NCBI RefSeq assembly: GCF_002564045.1
Contig: NZ_PDJK01000002.1
Coordinates: forward strand, 3,100,001 to 3,164,000
Direction: 5' to 3'
Length of the DNA stretch: 64,000 bases
Source of the DNA: Amycolatopsis sulphurea
GTDB lineage: Bacteria > Actinomycetota > Actinomycetes > Mycobacteriales > Pseudonocardiaceae
Shown here piece after piece: positions 41,138 through 49,982 of the stretch (the stretch's first letter is position 1; every line of letters begins with the position of its first letter). The position numbers and the translations under genes are program-made. The notes beneath the pieces were generated by a model. That model was given only the letters and a program-made list of their open reading frames with translations. It was not told where the DNA came from and did not search any database.

Positions 41138-42634
41138 TCAGTCCGCGAGCGGCCAGGTGTGCACCGGCTCGCCGAGCTCCGACAGTTCCAGGTATCGGCC
41201 GAGCATCCGGTTCAGCGCGGTGTCCCGGTCGGCGCCGCGGGCTTCGGCGCGCTGGACGTACTCCCGTTGCCAGCTCGCGCCGTTGCGCCTGGCGAGGCAC
41301 CGGCGTTCGATGATGCCGAGGTAACGCACGCGTGCCTCGTCGGAGACGTCGGAGCGGCGCAGCCCCTCGTGTGCCAGCGGGAGCAGCACGCGCAGGGCCA
41401 GCTCGTCCGGCGGCACCCAGCCGATGCCCGGCCAGTACAGCTGCGCGTCGAAGCCGTTGCGTGCGCCCGAGTACAGATTCTCTTCCGCGGCTTGGAAGGA
41501 CATCTGCGTCCAGATCGGGCGCTCCTCCTCGGCGAGCGCGCGTTGCGCGCCGTAGAAGAACGCGGCGTTCGCGACCACGTCGGCCACCGTCGGCCCGGCG
41601 GGCAGCACGCGGTTCTCCACCCGCAGGTGCGGCAGGCCGTCGACCACGTCGTAGACCGGCCGGTTCCAGCGCCAGATCGTGCCGTTGTGCATGCGCAGCT
41701 CGGAAAGCCGGGGCGCCTGCCCGGATTCCAGGGTTTCGAGCGGATCCTCGGTGTCGGTTTCCGGCAGCAGGCCGGGGAAGTAGCGGACGTTTTCCTCGAA
41801 CAGGTCGAAGATCGAGGTGATCCAGCGCTCGCCGAACCAGACCCGCGGCCGCACGCCCTGGTTCTTCAGCTCCTCGGGCCGGGTGTCGGTGGCCTGCTGG
41901 AACAACGGGATCCGGGTTTCGTGCCACAATGCCTTGCCCAGCAGGAAAGGCGAGTTCGCGGCGAGCGCGATCTGGGCGCCCGCCAGGCATTGCGCGGCGT
42001 TCCAGTGCGCGGCGAACTCCTCGGGAGCCACCTGCAGGTGCAGCTGCACCGAGGTGCAGGCGGCTTCCGGAAGAATGGATTCCGCATAGCTGCGCAGGCG
42101 TTCCGGCTGCGCGCCGGGTAGCGCGGCGCCGTCCATCACCAGCGCCATCCGCTCACCGCGGGCGGCGAAGATCTCGTCATTGAGTGTCGAGTAACGGGCC
42201 TTGTTGGTGAGCCATTTCTGGTCGAAGTGCTCCTGCCCGAGCGTGGGCAGGATGCCGATCATGGCCAGCGTGACGCCGGTGCCGCCCGCCGTGCCCGCCG
42301 CCTTGCCGAGGTAGGCGTGCAGATCATTTTCCAGCTGCAGCGCTGAATCCCCGGCCAGCGGCCGCGGCGGCACGTTCAGTTCCAGGTTGTGCTGACCGAG
42401 TTCGGTGGTGAACGAGGGATCGTCCAATGCGTCCAGTACCGCCGAGTTGCTCATCGACGGGCGCAGCCGCTGGTCCACCAGATTCAGCTCCACCTCGAGA
42501 CCGATATTCTTGCGAGGGAAGGAAAAACTGCCATCGGTGAGCATGCGGGCGAGGGTGTCCAGACACCGTTGCACCTTGCGGCGGTACCGGCCGCGGTCGA
42601 GAAGGCGAGGAGTGGCCGATAGATCCGTACCCAT
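41138..42634 (-). CDS. GCS2-type glutamate-cysteine ligase family protein
   Basis: A 498-residue member of the carboxylate-amine/glutamate-cysteine ligase 2 superfamily. Segments FPRKNIGLEVELNLVDQRLR, TTELGQHNLELNVPPRPLAG, VQLHLQVAPEEFAAHWNAAQ, RMHNGTIWRWNRPVYDVVDG and LRVENRVLPAGPTVADVVAN show the fold and metal/ATP-site acids. Substrates are uncertain: mycothiol-producing actinobacteria generally do not rely on glutathione, so it may ligate glutamate to another amine. ATG 42634 gives the natural start. Confidence 0.82.
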   Translation of the reverse strand: MGTDLSATPRLLDRGRYRRKVQRCLDTLARMLTDGSFSFPRKNIGLEVELNLVDQRLRPSMSNSAVLDALDDPSFTTELGQHNLELNVPPRPLAGDSALQLENDLHAYLGKAAGTAGGTGVTLAMIGILPTLGQEHFDQKWLTNKARYSTLNDEIFAARGERMALVMDGAALPGAQPERLRSYAESILPEAACTSVQLHLQVAPEEFAAHWNAAQCLAGAQIALAANSPFLLGKALWHETRIPLFQQATDTRPEELKNQGVRPRVWFGERWITSIFDLFEENVRYFPGLLPETDTEDPLETLESGQAPRLSELRMHNGTIWRWNRPVYDVVDGLPHLRVENRVLPAGPTVADVVANAAFFYGAQRALAEEERPIWTQMSFQAAEENLYSGARNGFDAQLYWPGIGWVPPDELALRVLLPLAHEGLRRSDVSDEARVRYLGIIERRCLARRNGASWQREYVQRAEARGADRDTALNRMLGRYLELSELGEPVHTWPLAD

Positions 42635-42849
42635 GTGTGACGCGCTCCTAGGCTGCTGTCCGCGGATGTTCCTGGGCGGGACTGCCAGGCCGACCACGGT
42701 TGCACAGCGCGTACGCCGGGGCTAGCGGCCAAACTGGTGCTCTCTGTCACGGCGGGTTGACCGTCCGCGAAAATCCGCCGTTCGTACCACCGCGTGCGAG
42801 ACATTCGGACCAGCCGGCACCGCTGTGCGCGGATGGGACACTGTCCGTT

Positions 42850-43656
42850 GTGGCTGAACTGATCTTCACCGACGACCGCAAGCATCCGGGGCTGGACGAT
42901 TTCCGCGACCTGTCCACAGCGGACCGACGCCCGGACCGCCCCGGCGGACGGGGCCTGGTGATTGCCGAGGGCACGGTCGTGGTCGGCAGGCTGCTCGCGT
43001 CGCGCTACCCGGTGCGGGCGCTGCTCGGCGTCGAACGCCGGATCCGGGAGCTGGAAGACGATCTTGCCCCGCTGGCCGTGCCGGCGTACGTGACCTCCGC
43101 GGAGACGATGGCCGACGTGGTGGGCTTCCATCTCAACCGCGGGGTGCTCGCGGTGGCGGACCGGCCGTCGCCGCCCGGGGTGGCCGAAGTCGTGGAGCAC
43201 GCGGAAGTGCTTGCTGTGCTGGAAGGTGTGGGCGATCACGAGAACCTCGGCGCGCTCTTCCGCAACGCGGCCGCGCTCGGCGTGGACGGGGTGCTGCTCG
43301 GCCCCGGCTGTTCCGATCCGCTCTACCGGCGCAGCGTGCGCGTCTCGATGGGGCACGTGCTGCGCGTGCCGTTCGCGACCTTCGACAGCTGGCCCGGCGG
43401 GCTGAAGGTACTGCGCGATCATGGTTTCCGGGTGGCCGCGCTCACCCCTCGGCCGGAGTCGGTGCCACTGCGCGGCCTGCGGTCGAAGGCGCCCGGCCCG
43501 ATCGCGTTGATGCTCGGCGCGGAGGGACCGGGCCTGAGCGAGGAGGCGATCGCGGCGGCCGATCTCGCCGTGCGGGTCGAGATGGTGTCCGGGGTCGATT
43601 CGCTGAACGTGGCCACCGCGGCGGCCGTAGCCTTCCACGAGGTGACCACGGGCTGA
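42850..43656 (+). CDS. TrmH/SpoU family RNA 2'-O-methyltransferase (Rv0881 type)
   Basis: A 268-residue SPOUT methyltransferase. An N-terminal substrate-binding region includes RGLVIAEGTVVVGRLLASRY. The knotted catalytic domain contains LAVLEGVGDHENLGALFRNA, GVDGVLLGPGCSDPLYRRSV, PIALMLGAEGPGLSEEAIAA and MVSGVDSLNVATAAAVAFHE, which are motifs 1-3. The RNA target (rRNA or tRNA) is unknown. GTG 42850 starts the conserved part. Its position before DUF2537 matches Rv0881-Rv0882. Confidence 0.9.
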   Translation: MAELIFTDDRKHPGLDDFRDLSTADRRPDRPGGRGLVIAEGTVVVGRLLASRYPVRALLGVERRIRELEDDLAPLAVPAYVTSAETMADVVGFHLNRGVLAVADRPSPPGVAEVVEHAEVLAVLEGVGDHENLGALFRNAAALGVDGVLLGPGCSDPLYRRSVRVSMGHVLRVPFATFDSWPGGLKVLRDHGFRVAALTPRPESVPLRGLRSKAPGPIALMLGAEGPGLSEEAIAAADLAVRVEMVSGVDSLNVATAAAVAFHEVTTG

Positions 43657-43712
43657 ACGGTGCTTTGCCGTGGTCGGTGCCTTCACCACCCTGGTGTTTT
43701 GGGGGCGCTGGA

Positions 43713-44022
43713 GTCCGTGAAGGGTCCCTTCACAGCCGCAGAGTCTGTGAAGGGCCCCTTCACGGACCTCCACACCGACTTTGCCGACACCCTGGCCCCA
43801 GAGTCCAGGGTTCCGGCAAAGTTGGTCGGGGACCCGGCAGCGGCCGATGCGGAGGTGTGTGCGACCCCCTCGTGGCGTGTGCCGGGCCGGTTTCGGGTCT
43901 GTGAAGGGGCCCTTCACAGATCTCCGCGGACCTCCACACCGGCTTTGCCGACACCCTGGCCCCAGAAGTCCGTGAAGGGCCCCTTCACGGACTCAGAGTC
44001 TGTGAAGGGCCCCTTCACAGAC
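43713..44022. mobile_element. Cluster of palindromes and composite elements
   Basis: In order: palindrome copy (43713-43767, centre changed to CCGCAGAGTC), a right-end segment (43765-43799, ACCGACTTTGCCGACACCCTGG), a complete composite element (43805-43959) that starts CCAGGGTTCCGGCAAAGTTGG but keeps only half its palindrome (43899-43922), and another full palindrome (43969-44021). The junction motif CCCTGGCCCCAGA occurs twice, suggesting tandem duplication. With the 8-bp array at 44021 the non-coding stretch between the methyltransferase and DUF2537 genes is about 500 bases. Confidence 0.75.
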
Positions 44023-44076
44023 CGCCGCACCGCCGCACCGCCGCACCGCCGCACCGCCACACCGGCACACCGGCAT
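44021..44076 (+). repeat. 8-bp tandem repeat array
   Basis: Seven units of ACCGCCGC: four exact, then ACCGCCAC, ACCGGCAC and ACCGGCAT. It abuts the last palindrome of the cluster and lies about 85 bases upstream of the DUF2537 gene. Copy number may vary between strains. Confidence 0.88.
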
Positions 44077-44161
44077 TCCGACGCGACCCACCTTCCGACC
44101 TGCCTCTGTCGAGCGGCCCCACTAAGCTGTCCGGCGACGATTCCCGGCGCGGAAGGACACC

Positions 44162-44752
44162 ATGGAGCTGCGGATCCGGGGCGATCGCGCGGTGCTCGCC
44201 GGGCCTGGCGGGGCAGACCTCCGGGAGATCGATCCGGGGCGGCTCGCGATCGGTGCCGATCTTGCGCAGGCGCTGCACGAGTGGGCGCGGGTCGCGTCCG
44301 CGGTGGCCCGGGCCGAGCCGGGGATGGACGCCGCCCGCGCGGTGGTCACCCAGCGCGGGCGTCAGCTCGCCGCGCGGCTGGCCGCGGTACTGGGCACCCC
44401 GGTGCGGTTCGCCGATCCGGTGACCGGGGCCGAGATCGTGGTCGAGCCGCCACCCCGTCCGCCGATGGTGCGCCGCCCTCCCCGTCGCCGCGAGCCGACG
44501 CCGTGGTTCACCGGGCTGACGGTCTCGTTGTTCTCCGCGGTCGTGGTCGTGGTCGGCATGCTCGCGCTCGCCGGCACGCTCGCCCGTGAGACGAACGGCT
44601 GGCTCGCCACCGTGGCCGCGCTCGTGGTGACCGCTGGTGTCGCGCCCTCGCTGTGGCTCGGCCGTCGCGTGCTGATCCTGCGCTGGGCCGTGTTCGGCGC
44701 GGCCGGCGGGCTCGTGCTGGCCTGGGCCGGGGTGCTGGCGACGGTGCTCTGA
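44162..44752 (+). CDS. DUF2537 membrane protein (Rv0882 type)
   Basis: A 196-residue protein starting MELRIRGDRAVLAGPGGADL, with a cytosolic N-terminal half and, after the basic MVRRPPRRREPTPWF, three hydrophobic helices (LTVSLFSAVVVVVGMLALAG, TVAALVVTAGVAPSLWLG, WAVFGAAGGLVLAWAGVLAT). This matches DUF2537 in layout and genomic position. Function unknown. GCGGAAGGAC precedes ATG 44162. Confidence 0.87.
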   Translation: MELRIRGDRAVLAGPGGADLREIDPGRLAIGADLAQALHEWARVASAVARAEPGMDAARAVVTQRGRQLAARLAAVLGTPVRFADPVTGAEIVVEPPPRPPMVRRPPRRREPTPWFTGLTVSLFSAVVVVVGMLALAGTLARETNGWLATVAALVVTAGVAPSLWLGRRVLILRWAVFGAAGGLVLAWAGVLATVL

Positions 44753-44771
44753 GCCAACCGATACTGGGCCG

Positions 44772-45125
44772 ATGGCACCGTTGGACGAACTACGCGCCCT
44801 CTGCCTCGCGCTGCCCGAGGCCACCGAACGGCTCAGCCACGGCGAGCCGACCTGGTTCGTGCGGGACCGCAAGACGTTCGTGATGTTCGCCGACCGGCAT
44901 CACGACGACCGGCTCGCGTTCTGGTGCCCGGCACCGCCCGGGGCGCAGGAGGAGCTGGTGCGCACCGAGCCGGACCGGTTCTTCCGCCCGCCTTATGTGG
45001 GCCACCGCGGCTGGCTCGGCGTGCGCCTCGACGTGGACGTCGACTGGACCGAGGTGGCCTCGATCGTGCGCGAGGCCTACCGCCAGGTGGCGCCGAAATC
45101 GCTGGCCGCCCTCGTGGACGGCTGA
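44772..45125 (+). CDS. MmcQ/YjbR family protein
   Basis: A 117-residue MmcQ/YjbR-like protein: LDELRALCLALPEATERLSH, GEPTWFVRDRKTFVMFADRH, ELVRTEPDRFFRPPYVGHRG, WLGVRLDVDVDWTEVASIVR. The fold is a double-wing DNA-binding-like domain; activity unknown. It begins 19 bases after DUF2537, likely same transcript, and its end faces SepH three bases away. Confidence 0.9.
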   Translation: MAPLDELRALCLALPEATERLSHGEPTWFVRDRKTFVMFADRHHDDRLAFWCPAPPGAQEELVRTEPDRFFRPPYVGHRGWLGVRLDVDVDWTEVASIVREAYRQVAPKSLAALVDG

Positions 45126-45128
45126 CGC

Positions 45129-45965
45129 TCAGCCGCGCTGGGTGCGGACCCCGAGCAGCACGTCCTCCCAGGACGGCACGATCGGATGGTTCTTCTTCGG
45201 CTTGACCGGCGGCTGCTCGGCGCCGTCCTCGTCGCTTGGCACACGCGGGAGTTCGCGCGTGTCGGCTTCCCCGCCCGGCTTTTCGGGGGCCTCGATGGCC
45301 AGTACTTCCTCGGTCGAATCGAGAGTCGGCTGCACTACGGCCTCGCGAGCGGGCTCCAGCGCGCGCACGGTGCGTGGCGGCCGGTAGGAGTTGGGGTTGA
45401 GCAGGACTTCGGCGTTCTCGTCGAGCGCGTGCACGGTGCCGCCGTGCGCGCCGGGGGAAAACGACCAGTGCGCCCGGTTGTCCGACCGCCCGGCCTTCCA
45501 GCGCAGCACCACGACCCACTTGCCGTCGTCGCCGCGCCAGGCGTCCCACTGGGCCTGGTTGTAGTCGTGCCCGCGCACACCGAAGGCGTAGGCGATGACC
45601 TCGCCGAGCGTCTGCACGTCCGGGCCGTCCTCGCGGACCGGGTGCGCGCTCTGGGCCAGCTCCGCGGTACGCGAGCGCTCCAGCAGTACCGGATAGGCGA
45701 ACCGCTCCACCCGCTGCACCGACACACCCGCACTGCTCGCGACCTGGTCGACGGACTCGCCGGCGCGGATTCGCGCCTGGATCTCGCGTGGCCGCATCTG
45801 GCTCTCCAACTCGATCTCGATCTGGCCCAGCCGGGCGATGTCCCCCCTTGCCGCTGCCCGTAGCCGCTCGTCCGCGGGGAGCAGGAAGCGGGTCCGGCTC
45901 GCCGGGTCTTCGAGCACGATGGACTTCCCGTCCTCGTGCAGCCCGACCACCCGCAGTGCCCGCAT
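45129..45965 (-). CDS. sepH: Septation protein SepH
   Basis: A 278-residue SepH (DUF3071), which binds FtsZ and promotes its assembly at division sites in actinobacteria. The N-terminal domain (MRALRVVGLHEDGKSIVLED, FLLPADERLRAAARGDIARL) is followed by a helix-turn-helix (RPREIQARIRAGESVDQVAS, SAGVSVQRVERFAYPVLLER) and the core GHDYNQAQWDAWRGDDGKWV. The C-terminal half is disordered and ends in the conserved tail KNHPIVPSWEDVLLGVRTQR. Position beside serC matches Rv0883c-Rv0884c. Confidence 0.95.
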   Translation of the reverse strand: MRALRVVGLHEDGKSIVLEDPASRTRFLLPADERLRAAARGDIARLGQIEIELESQMRPREIQARIRAGESVDQVASSAGVSVQRVERFAYPVLLERSRTAELAQSAHPVREDGPDVQTLGEVIAYAFGVRGHDYNQAQWDAWRGDDGKWVVVLRWKAGRSDNRAHWSFSPGAHGGTVHALDENAEVLLNPNSYRPPRTVRALEPAREAVVQPTLDSTEEVLAIEAPEKPGGEADTRELPRVPSDEDGAEQPPVKPKKNHPIVPSWEDVLLGVRTQRG

Positions 45966-46142
45966 TTCTCGCCTCCCCGGTCTTCACCTTTGTGGGTGTC
46001 CACGGTAGAACGGCGCGTCGGCTTGACGTGCGAGGCGCGCCGAGGCGTCCGCGGTCTGCCACCGCCAAGGGTTATCTTCCAGCCGAGTCGCCATACCCCG
46101 GTCGTGACACGCCGAACACGTTCCGTCACGAAAGGCTGAAAG

Positions 46143-46193
46143 CTGTGAAGGGGCCCTTCACGGATTCAGAGTCCGTGAAGGGCCCCTTCACAG
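46143..46193. repeat. Nested palindromic repeat between sepH and serC
   Basis: A copy with centre GGATTCAGAGTCC, flanked by CT/AG, between the serC 3' end and the sepH upstream region on the minus strand. It lies 26 bases beyond the serC stop and may terminate serC transcription. Confidence 0.92.
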
Positions 46194-46219
46194 CCTTGAT
46201 CAGCCTTGGTCAGGCCGGG

Positions 46220-47344
46220 TCAGGACTGCTGCTCGACGACGTATTCGATGCAGCGGGTGAGCTGGGTGATGTCGTCCGGGTCGATGGCCGGGAACAGGCC
46301 GATGCGCAGCTGGTTGCGGCCCAGCTTGCGGTACGGCTCGGTGTCCACGATCCCGTTGGCGCGCAACACCTTCGCCACCGCGGCGGCGTCCACCTCGTCG
46401 GTGAAGTCCACGGTGCCCACGACCTGCGAGCGCAGCGCCGGGTCGGTGACGAACGGGGTGGTGTAGGAGGTCTTCTCGGCCCATTCGTAGAGCCGGCCCG
46501 AGGATTCCTTGGTGCGCGCCGTGGTCCAGGCGAGCCCGCCCTGGCCGTTCATCCACTCGATCTGCTCGGCGAGCAGGAAGAGCGTGGCCACCGCCGGGGT
46601 GTTGTAGGTCTGGTCCTTGCGCGAGTTGTCCAGCGCGGTGGTGAGCGAGAGGAACTCGGGGATCCAGCGGTCCCCGCCGCCGACCTCGCCGATCCGCTCG
46701 ATCGCCGCGGGCGAGGCGAGCGCGATCCACAGCCCGCCGTCGGCGGCGAACGACTTCTGCGGCGCGAAGTAGTAGACGTCGAAGTCCTCGGCCTTGACCG
46801 GCAGGCCGCCGGCACCCGAGGTGGCGTCGATCGCGACCAGCGCGCCCTCGCTGCCCGCCGGGCGGCGGACCGGCACCGCGACGCCGGTGGAGGTCTCGTT
46901 GTGCGCCCAGCCGACCAGGTCCGCCCCGGCCTGGTAGGCGATCTCCGGCGCGCTGCCCGGGTCGGCCTTGACCACGACGGAGTCCTTGAGGAACGGCGCC
47001 TTGTTCGTCACGGTCGCGAACTTCGCGGAGAATTCACCGTAGGTGAAGTGCTGCGCCTGCTCGCGCACCAGCCCGAAGGCGGCCGCGTCCCAGAACGCGG
47101 TGGTCCCGCCGTTACCGAGGATCACCTCGTATCCCTCGGGCAGCGAGAACAGTTCGGACAATCCGGTCCGCACACGGCCGACCAGTGACTTGACCGGCTT
47201 CTGCCGGTGCGAGGTGCCCAGATAGGTGGAACCGGATTCGGCAAGCCGGACGAGCTGCTCTTCGCGGACCTTCGAGGGTCCGCAGCCGAAGCGGCCGTCG
47301 GCCGGCTTGAGGTCTGCGGGAATGGTCAACTCGGCGTCGGTCAT
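46220..47344 (-). CDS. serC: Phosphoserine aminotransferase
   Basis: A 374-residue PLP enzyme converting 3-phosphohydroxypyruvate to phosphoserine in serine synthesis. It begins DAELTIPADLKPADGRFGCG (actinobacterial SerC hallmark RFGCGPSKVR). The glycine-rich region is EVILGNGGTTAFWDAAAFGL, and the PLP lysine is in VYYFAPQKSFAADGGLWIAL. The C-terminal CIEYVVEQQS completes a normal length. It is divergent from the membrane protein gene at 47411. Confidence 0.95.
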   Translation of the reverse strand: MTDAELTIPADLKPADGRFGCGPSKVREEQLVRLAESGSTYLGTSHRQKPVKSLVGRVRTGLSELFSLPEGYEVILGNGGTTAFWDAAAFGLVREQAQHFTYGEFSAKFATVTNKAPFLKDSVVVKADPGSAPEIAYQAGADLVGWAHNETSTGVAVPVRRPAGSEGALVAIDATSGAGGLPVKAEDFDVYYFAPQKSFAADGGLWIALASPAAIERIGEVGGGDRWIPEFLSLTTALDNSRKDQTYNTPAVATLFLLAEQIEWMNGQGGLAWTTARTKESSGRLYEWAEKTSYTTPFVTDPALRSQVVGTVDFTDEVDAAAVAKVLRANGIVDTEPYRKLGRNQLRIGLFPAIDPDDITQLTRCIEYVVEQQS

Positions 47345-47410
47345 GCGGCCAGTCTCTCAGGTCGGGATCGGCCCGGTAACAGTGGCGGGTGGGTGCCAGA
47401 TAGTGAGATC

Positions 47411-48667
47411 GTGACAGTGCCACCGCGCTCGGACGAGACCTCCCGCTACCGGCCCCGGTGGGGCTGGCTGGCGCTGTTCGGCTTGCAGGCACTGATACTG
47501 CCGTGGAATCCCGAGGCACGCATCGGTGCGCCCGTGGGGCTGGCTGTGACGCTGGTGCTGGTCTTCGTGCCGTGGCGTCCGCGGTGGCCATGGCCGCAGC
47601 TGCGGCGCTGGCTGCGGCCGGTGTCCTTTTACCTTTGCGCATTGTTCGCGGGATGCATTGTCGTGGCCTTGTTCGTCGAGCCGCCGGATGCCGGTGAGGT
47701 CGCCGACGCGATCTCCGTGACCCTGATCGCCGCTGTGCTGGTCCTTGGCTCGCTGATGTGGTGGCGGCCCTGGCGCCGTCCGGTCCGCTTCCGCGCGGGG
47801 CCGATGGCCGAAGTCCGCGCGGTTTTCGACCGGGATACCGCGCAGTGGGACCACGGGCAGGAAATCCCCCGCCTGCTGTGCCTCACCACGTACCCGCGCC
47901 GTGGCCGCAGTCGTTACCTCACGTTGCCGGACTGTCCGCCGGAGCTGGCACTCGAACTGCGCAGGACCGGCCGGCTAAGACACGACGAACCCGATGCGCG
48001 AGGCCGGGTGGTGGTGCGGATCGGTGCAGGCACGACGGCGGGGCTGTGCACTGCCGACCCGGTTGGCTTGCCCTCGCGGGGGAATTCCCTCCGGAGTCTG
48101 GGCCGGCGGGCGCGGCTGGCACTGCCGGGGATGATCCTGGCGCCGGTCATCGCGGCAGGCGGGAGCTTCGCGGCGTTCTGGTTCGAGGGCGGGTCCGCCT
48201 GGCCGGTCCTGATTCCCGCGCTCGTCGGCAGTGGGGTCGCCGTGGCCTGGTGTGCGAACACCAGGTTCGACTCGCGTGCGGTCCGGGGCCCGCTCGCCCC
48301 CCGTTGGGCCGCTGTGGTCGACGGGCACGTGTGGCCGGCCGCACCGGTGCACGGCTGGCTCGTGCTCGAACCGGGATGTCCCGCGCGCTTGCTCGTACCG
48401 CGGTGCCCGCCGGAAATCGCGGCCGAACTCCTGGCACACCGGCGGGTATGGGTGTTCGGAAACCCGGAGGCGGACACCATCGCGGTCGGGCTGCCCGGCC
48501 GCGACGTGTATGCGCGAGCCTATGTCACCCCGGCGAGGCGGCCGGAATACGAGCCCGAACCGGAGTGGGACGAGTTGCCGGAGGAGTACCTCCCGGAGGC
48601 CGACGACCAGGATCAGCGCCAGCCCGCCTCGTGCACCCCGCCCGGGATCGGGGCGGCCGGGTCGTAG
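47411..48667 (+). CDS. Hypothetical multi-pass membrane protein
   Basis: A 418-residue protein with about five to six hydrophobic segments: a pair near residues 15-55 (WGWLALFGLQALILPW, VGLAVTLVLVFVPW), a pair near residues 65-115 (FYLCALFAGCIVVALFV, AVLVLGSLMWW), and a pair near residues 240-285 (MILAPVIAAGGSFAAFWF, VLIPALVGSGVAVAWC). Soluble segments lie between and after, and the tail is acidic. No family recognised. GTG 47411 is the best start, 66 bases from the divergent serC. Its end overlaps the converging serine hydrolase gene by 55 bases. Confidence 0.7.
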   Translation: MTVPPRSDETSRYRPRWGWLALFGLQALILPWNPEARIGAPVGLAVTLVLVFVPWRPRWPWPQLRRWLRPVSFYLCALFAGCIVVALFVEPPDAGEVADAISVTLIAAVLVLGSLMWWRPWRRPVRFRAGPMAEVRAVFDRDTAQWDHGQEIPRLLCLTTYPRRGRSRYLTLPDCPPELALELRRTGRLRHDEPDARGRVVVRIGAGTTAGLCTADPVGLPSRGNSLRSLGRRARLALPGMILAPVIAAGGSFAAFWFEGGSAWPVLIPALVGSGVAVAWCANTRFDSRAVRGPLAPRWAAVVDGHVWPAAPVHGWLVLEPGCPARLLVPRCPPEIAAELLAHRRVWVFGNPEADTIAVGLPGRDVYARAYVTPARRPEYEPEPEWDELPEEYLPEADDQDQRQPASCTPPGIGAAGS

Positions 48668-49959
48668 GGCGTGCGGCTGAAGATGAACGTCACCAGGTTC
48701 AGGTGGGTCGCGGTGCCGGTGGCGTCGCGGCCGACGGTCAGGGTTTCGCCCGAGTAGTAACCGTTCAGTCCCCGCCAGCGGTCTTCGCCCAGCGGCGCGA
48801 AACCGAAGACCCGGCCGGAGCCGTCGACGGGGCTGAGGGTGAGCCGGCCGTCGCCGGTCAGGCGCAGCAGGTGCGGGGCCGGGCCCCAGTGCCAGAGCCC
48901 GGTCAGTGCCAGCAGGTTCGGGTCCACAGTGGACGGCTGCCATTCGGCATCCAGCGCGGGTTCGCGTTTCTCGGTGATGCCGATGAGGTCGAGGCACAGG
49001 GCGGCGATGCCGATGCCACTGGTGGTGTTGCCCATGCACAGCGCGCCGGTGCCGGTGGCCGGATCGATCAGGCTCGCGGCCAGGAAACCGGGCATCGAAC
49101 CGGTGTGCCCGGCCACCTGCCTGCCCTCGTGGCGCACCAGCATCACGCCCAGTCCGAACCCGGTGGCCCAGACCTCGGCGTCGTCGACGGTGTTCATCCG
49201 GTGCATTTCGGCCAGCGTGTTCCCGGACAGCACGCCGCCGGTGTGCCCGCCGAGGAACGCCGTCCAGCGGCCGAGGTCGGTGACGGTGGACCACAGCTGC
49301 CCGGCGGGGGCCATCGCGCCGGTGTCCGGGGACGGCTCGGGCAGCAGCACGTCGGCGAACGGGTGCACGGCGAATCCGTCCGCGTGCGCGCCTTCCGGGT
49401 GTGGGGTCGTGCGGTGCATGCCCAGCGGGATGAGGATTTCGTCGCGCACGACGTCGAACCACGGGCGGCCGCGGTGCCGGGCCACCAGTTCGCCGAGCAC
49501 GCCGAAGCCGACATTCGAGTAGTGGAACCGGGAACCGGGACGCAGTTTCGTCGCGTCCTCGCCGAGGCTCGCCGTGAGTGCCGCCCAGTCCGCCCCCGGG
49601 GAGCGCTCCCACCACCCGCCCGGCGATTCCGAGGTCAGCCCGGAGGTGTGCGAGAGCAGTTGCGCGATCGTCACGAACCCGAACGCGGTGCCGGGCAGGT
49701 GCCGCTCCAGCGGATCGGTCAGCGCGAGCCTGCCCTCGTCGCGCAGGCGCATCACCACGGTCGCGATCATGGTCTTGGTGATGGACCCGAGCCGGTACTG
49801 GGTGTCGTTGTCCGGCCGGGCGTCGCCGACGCGGCCGCGGGCGCCGGACCAGACGATTTCGCCGTCCCGCACCACCGCGGCGACAAGCGACGGAGCGCGG
49901 CCCGCCGACTGTTCACGGGCGAGCCGGCGGTACAGGGCGAGTTGGGTCGAGTCCAGCAT
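48613..49959 (-). CDS. Beta-lactamase-fold serine hydrolase
   Basis: A 448-residue serine hydrolase of the class C beta-lactamase/D-peptidase family. The SxxK nucleophile motif is YRLGSITKTMIATVV, the tyrosine motif SRFHYSNVGFGVLGEL, and the KTG-equivalent region around RQVAGHTGSMPGFLAA (HTG). A C-terminal beta domain follows. No signal peptide is visible, so it may be cytosolic. Start ATG 49959 is chosen; ATG 49968 is three codons upstream. It is followed on the same strand, upstream, by a two-component system. Confidence 0.88.
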   Translation of the reverse strand: MLDSTQLALYRRLAREQSAGRAPSLVAAVVRDGEIVWSGARGRVGDARPDNDTQYRLGSITKTMIATVVMRLRDEGRLALTDPLERHLPGTAFGFVTIAQLLSHTSGLTSESPGGWWERSPGADWAALTASLGEDATKLRPGSRFHYSNVGFGVLGELVARHRGRPWFDVVRDEILIPLGMHRTTPHPEGAHADGFAVHPFADVLLPEPSPDTGAMAPAGQLWSTVTDLGRWTAFLGGHTGGVLSGNTLAEMHRMNTVDDAEVWATGFGLGVMLVRHEGRQVAGHTGSMPGFLAASLIDPATGTGALCMGNTTSGIGIAALCLDLIGITEKREPALDAEWQPSTVDPNLLALTGLWHWGPAPHLLRLTGDGRLTLSPVDGSGRVFGFAPLGEDRWRGLNGYYSGETLTVGRDATGTATHLNLVTFIFSRTPYDPAAPIPGGVHEAGWR

Positions 49960-49982
49960 GCAAGCCATTCTGCCGGGTTTGA

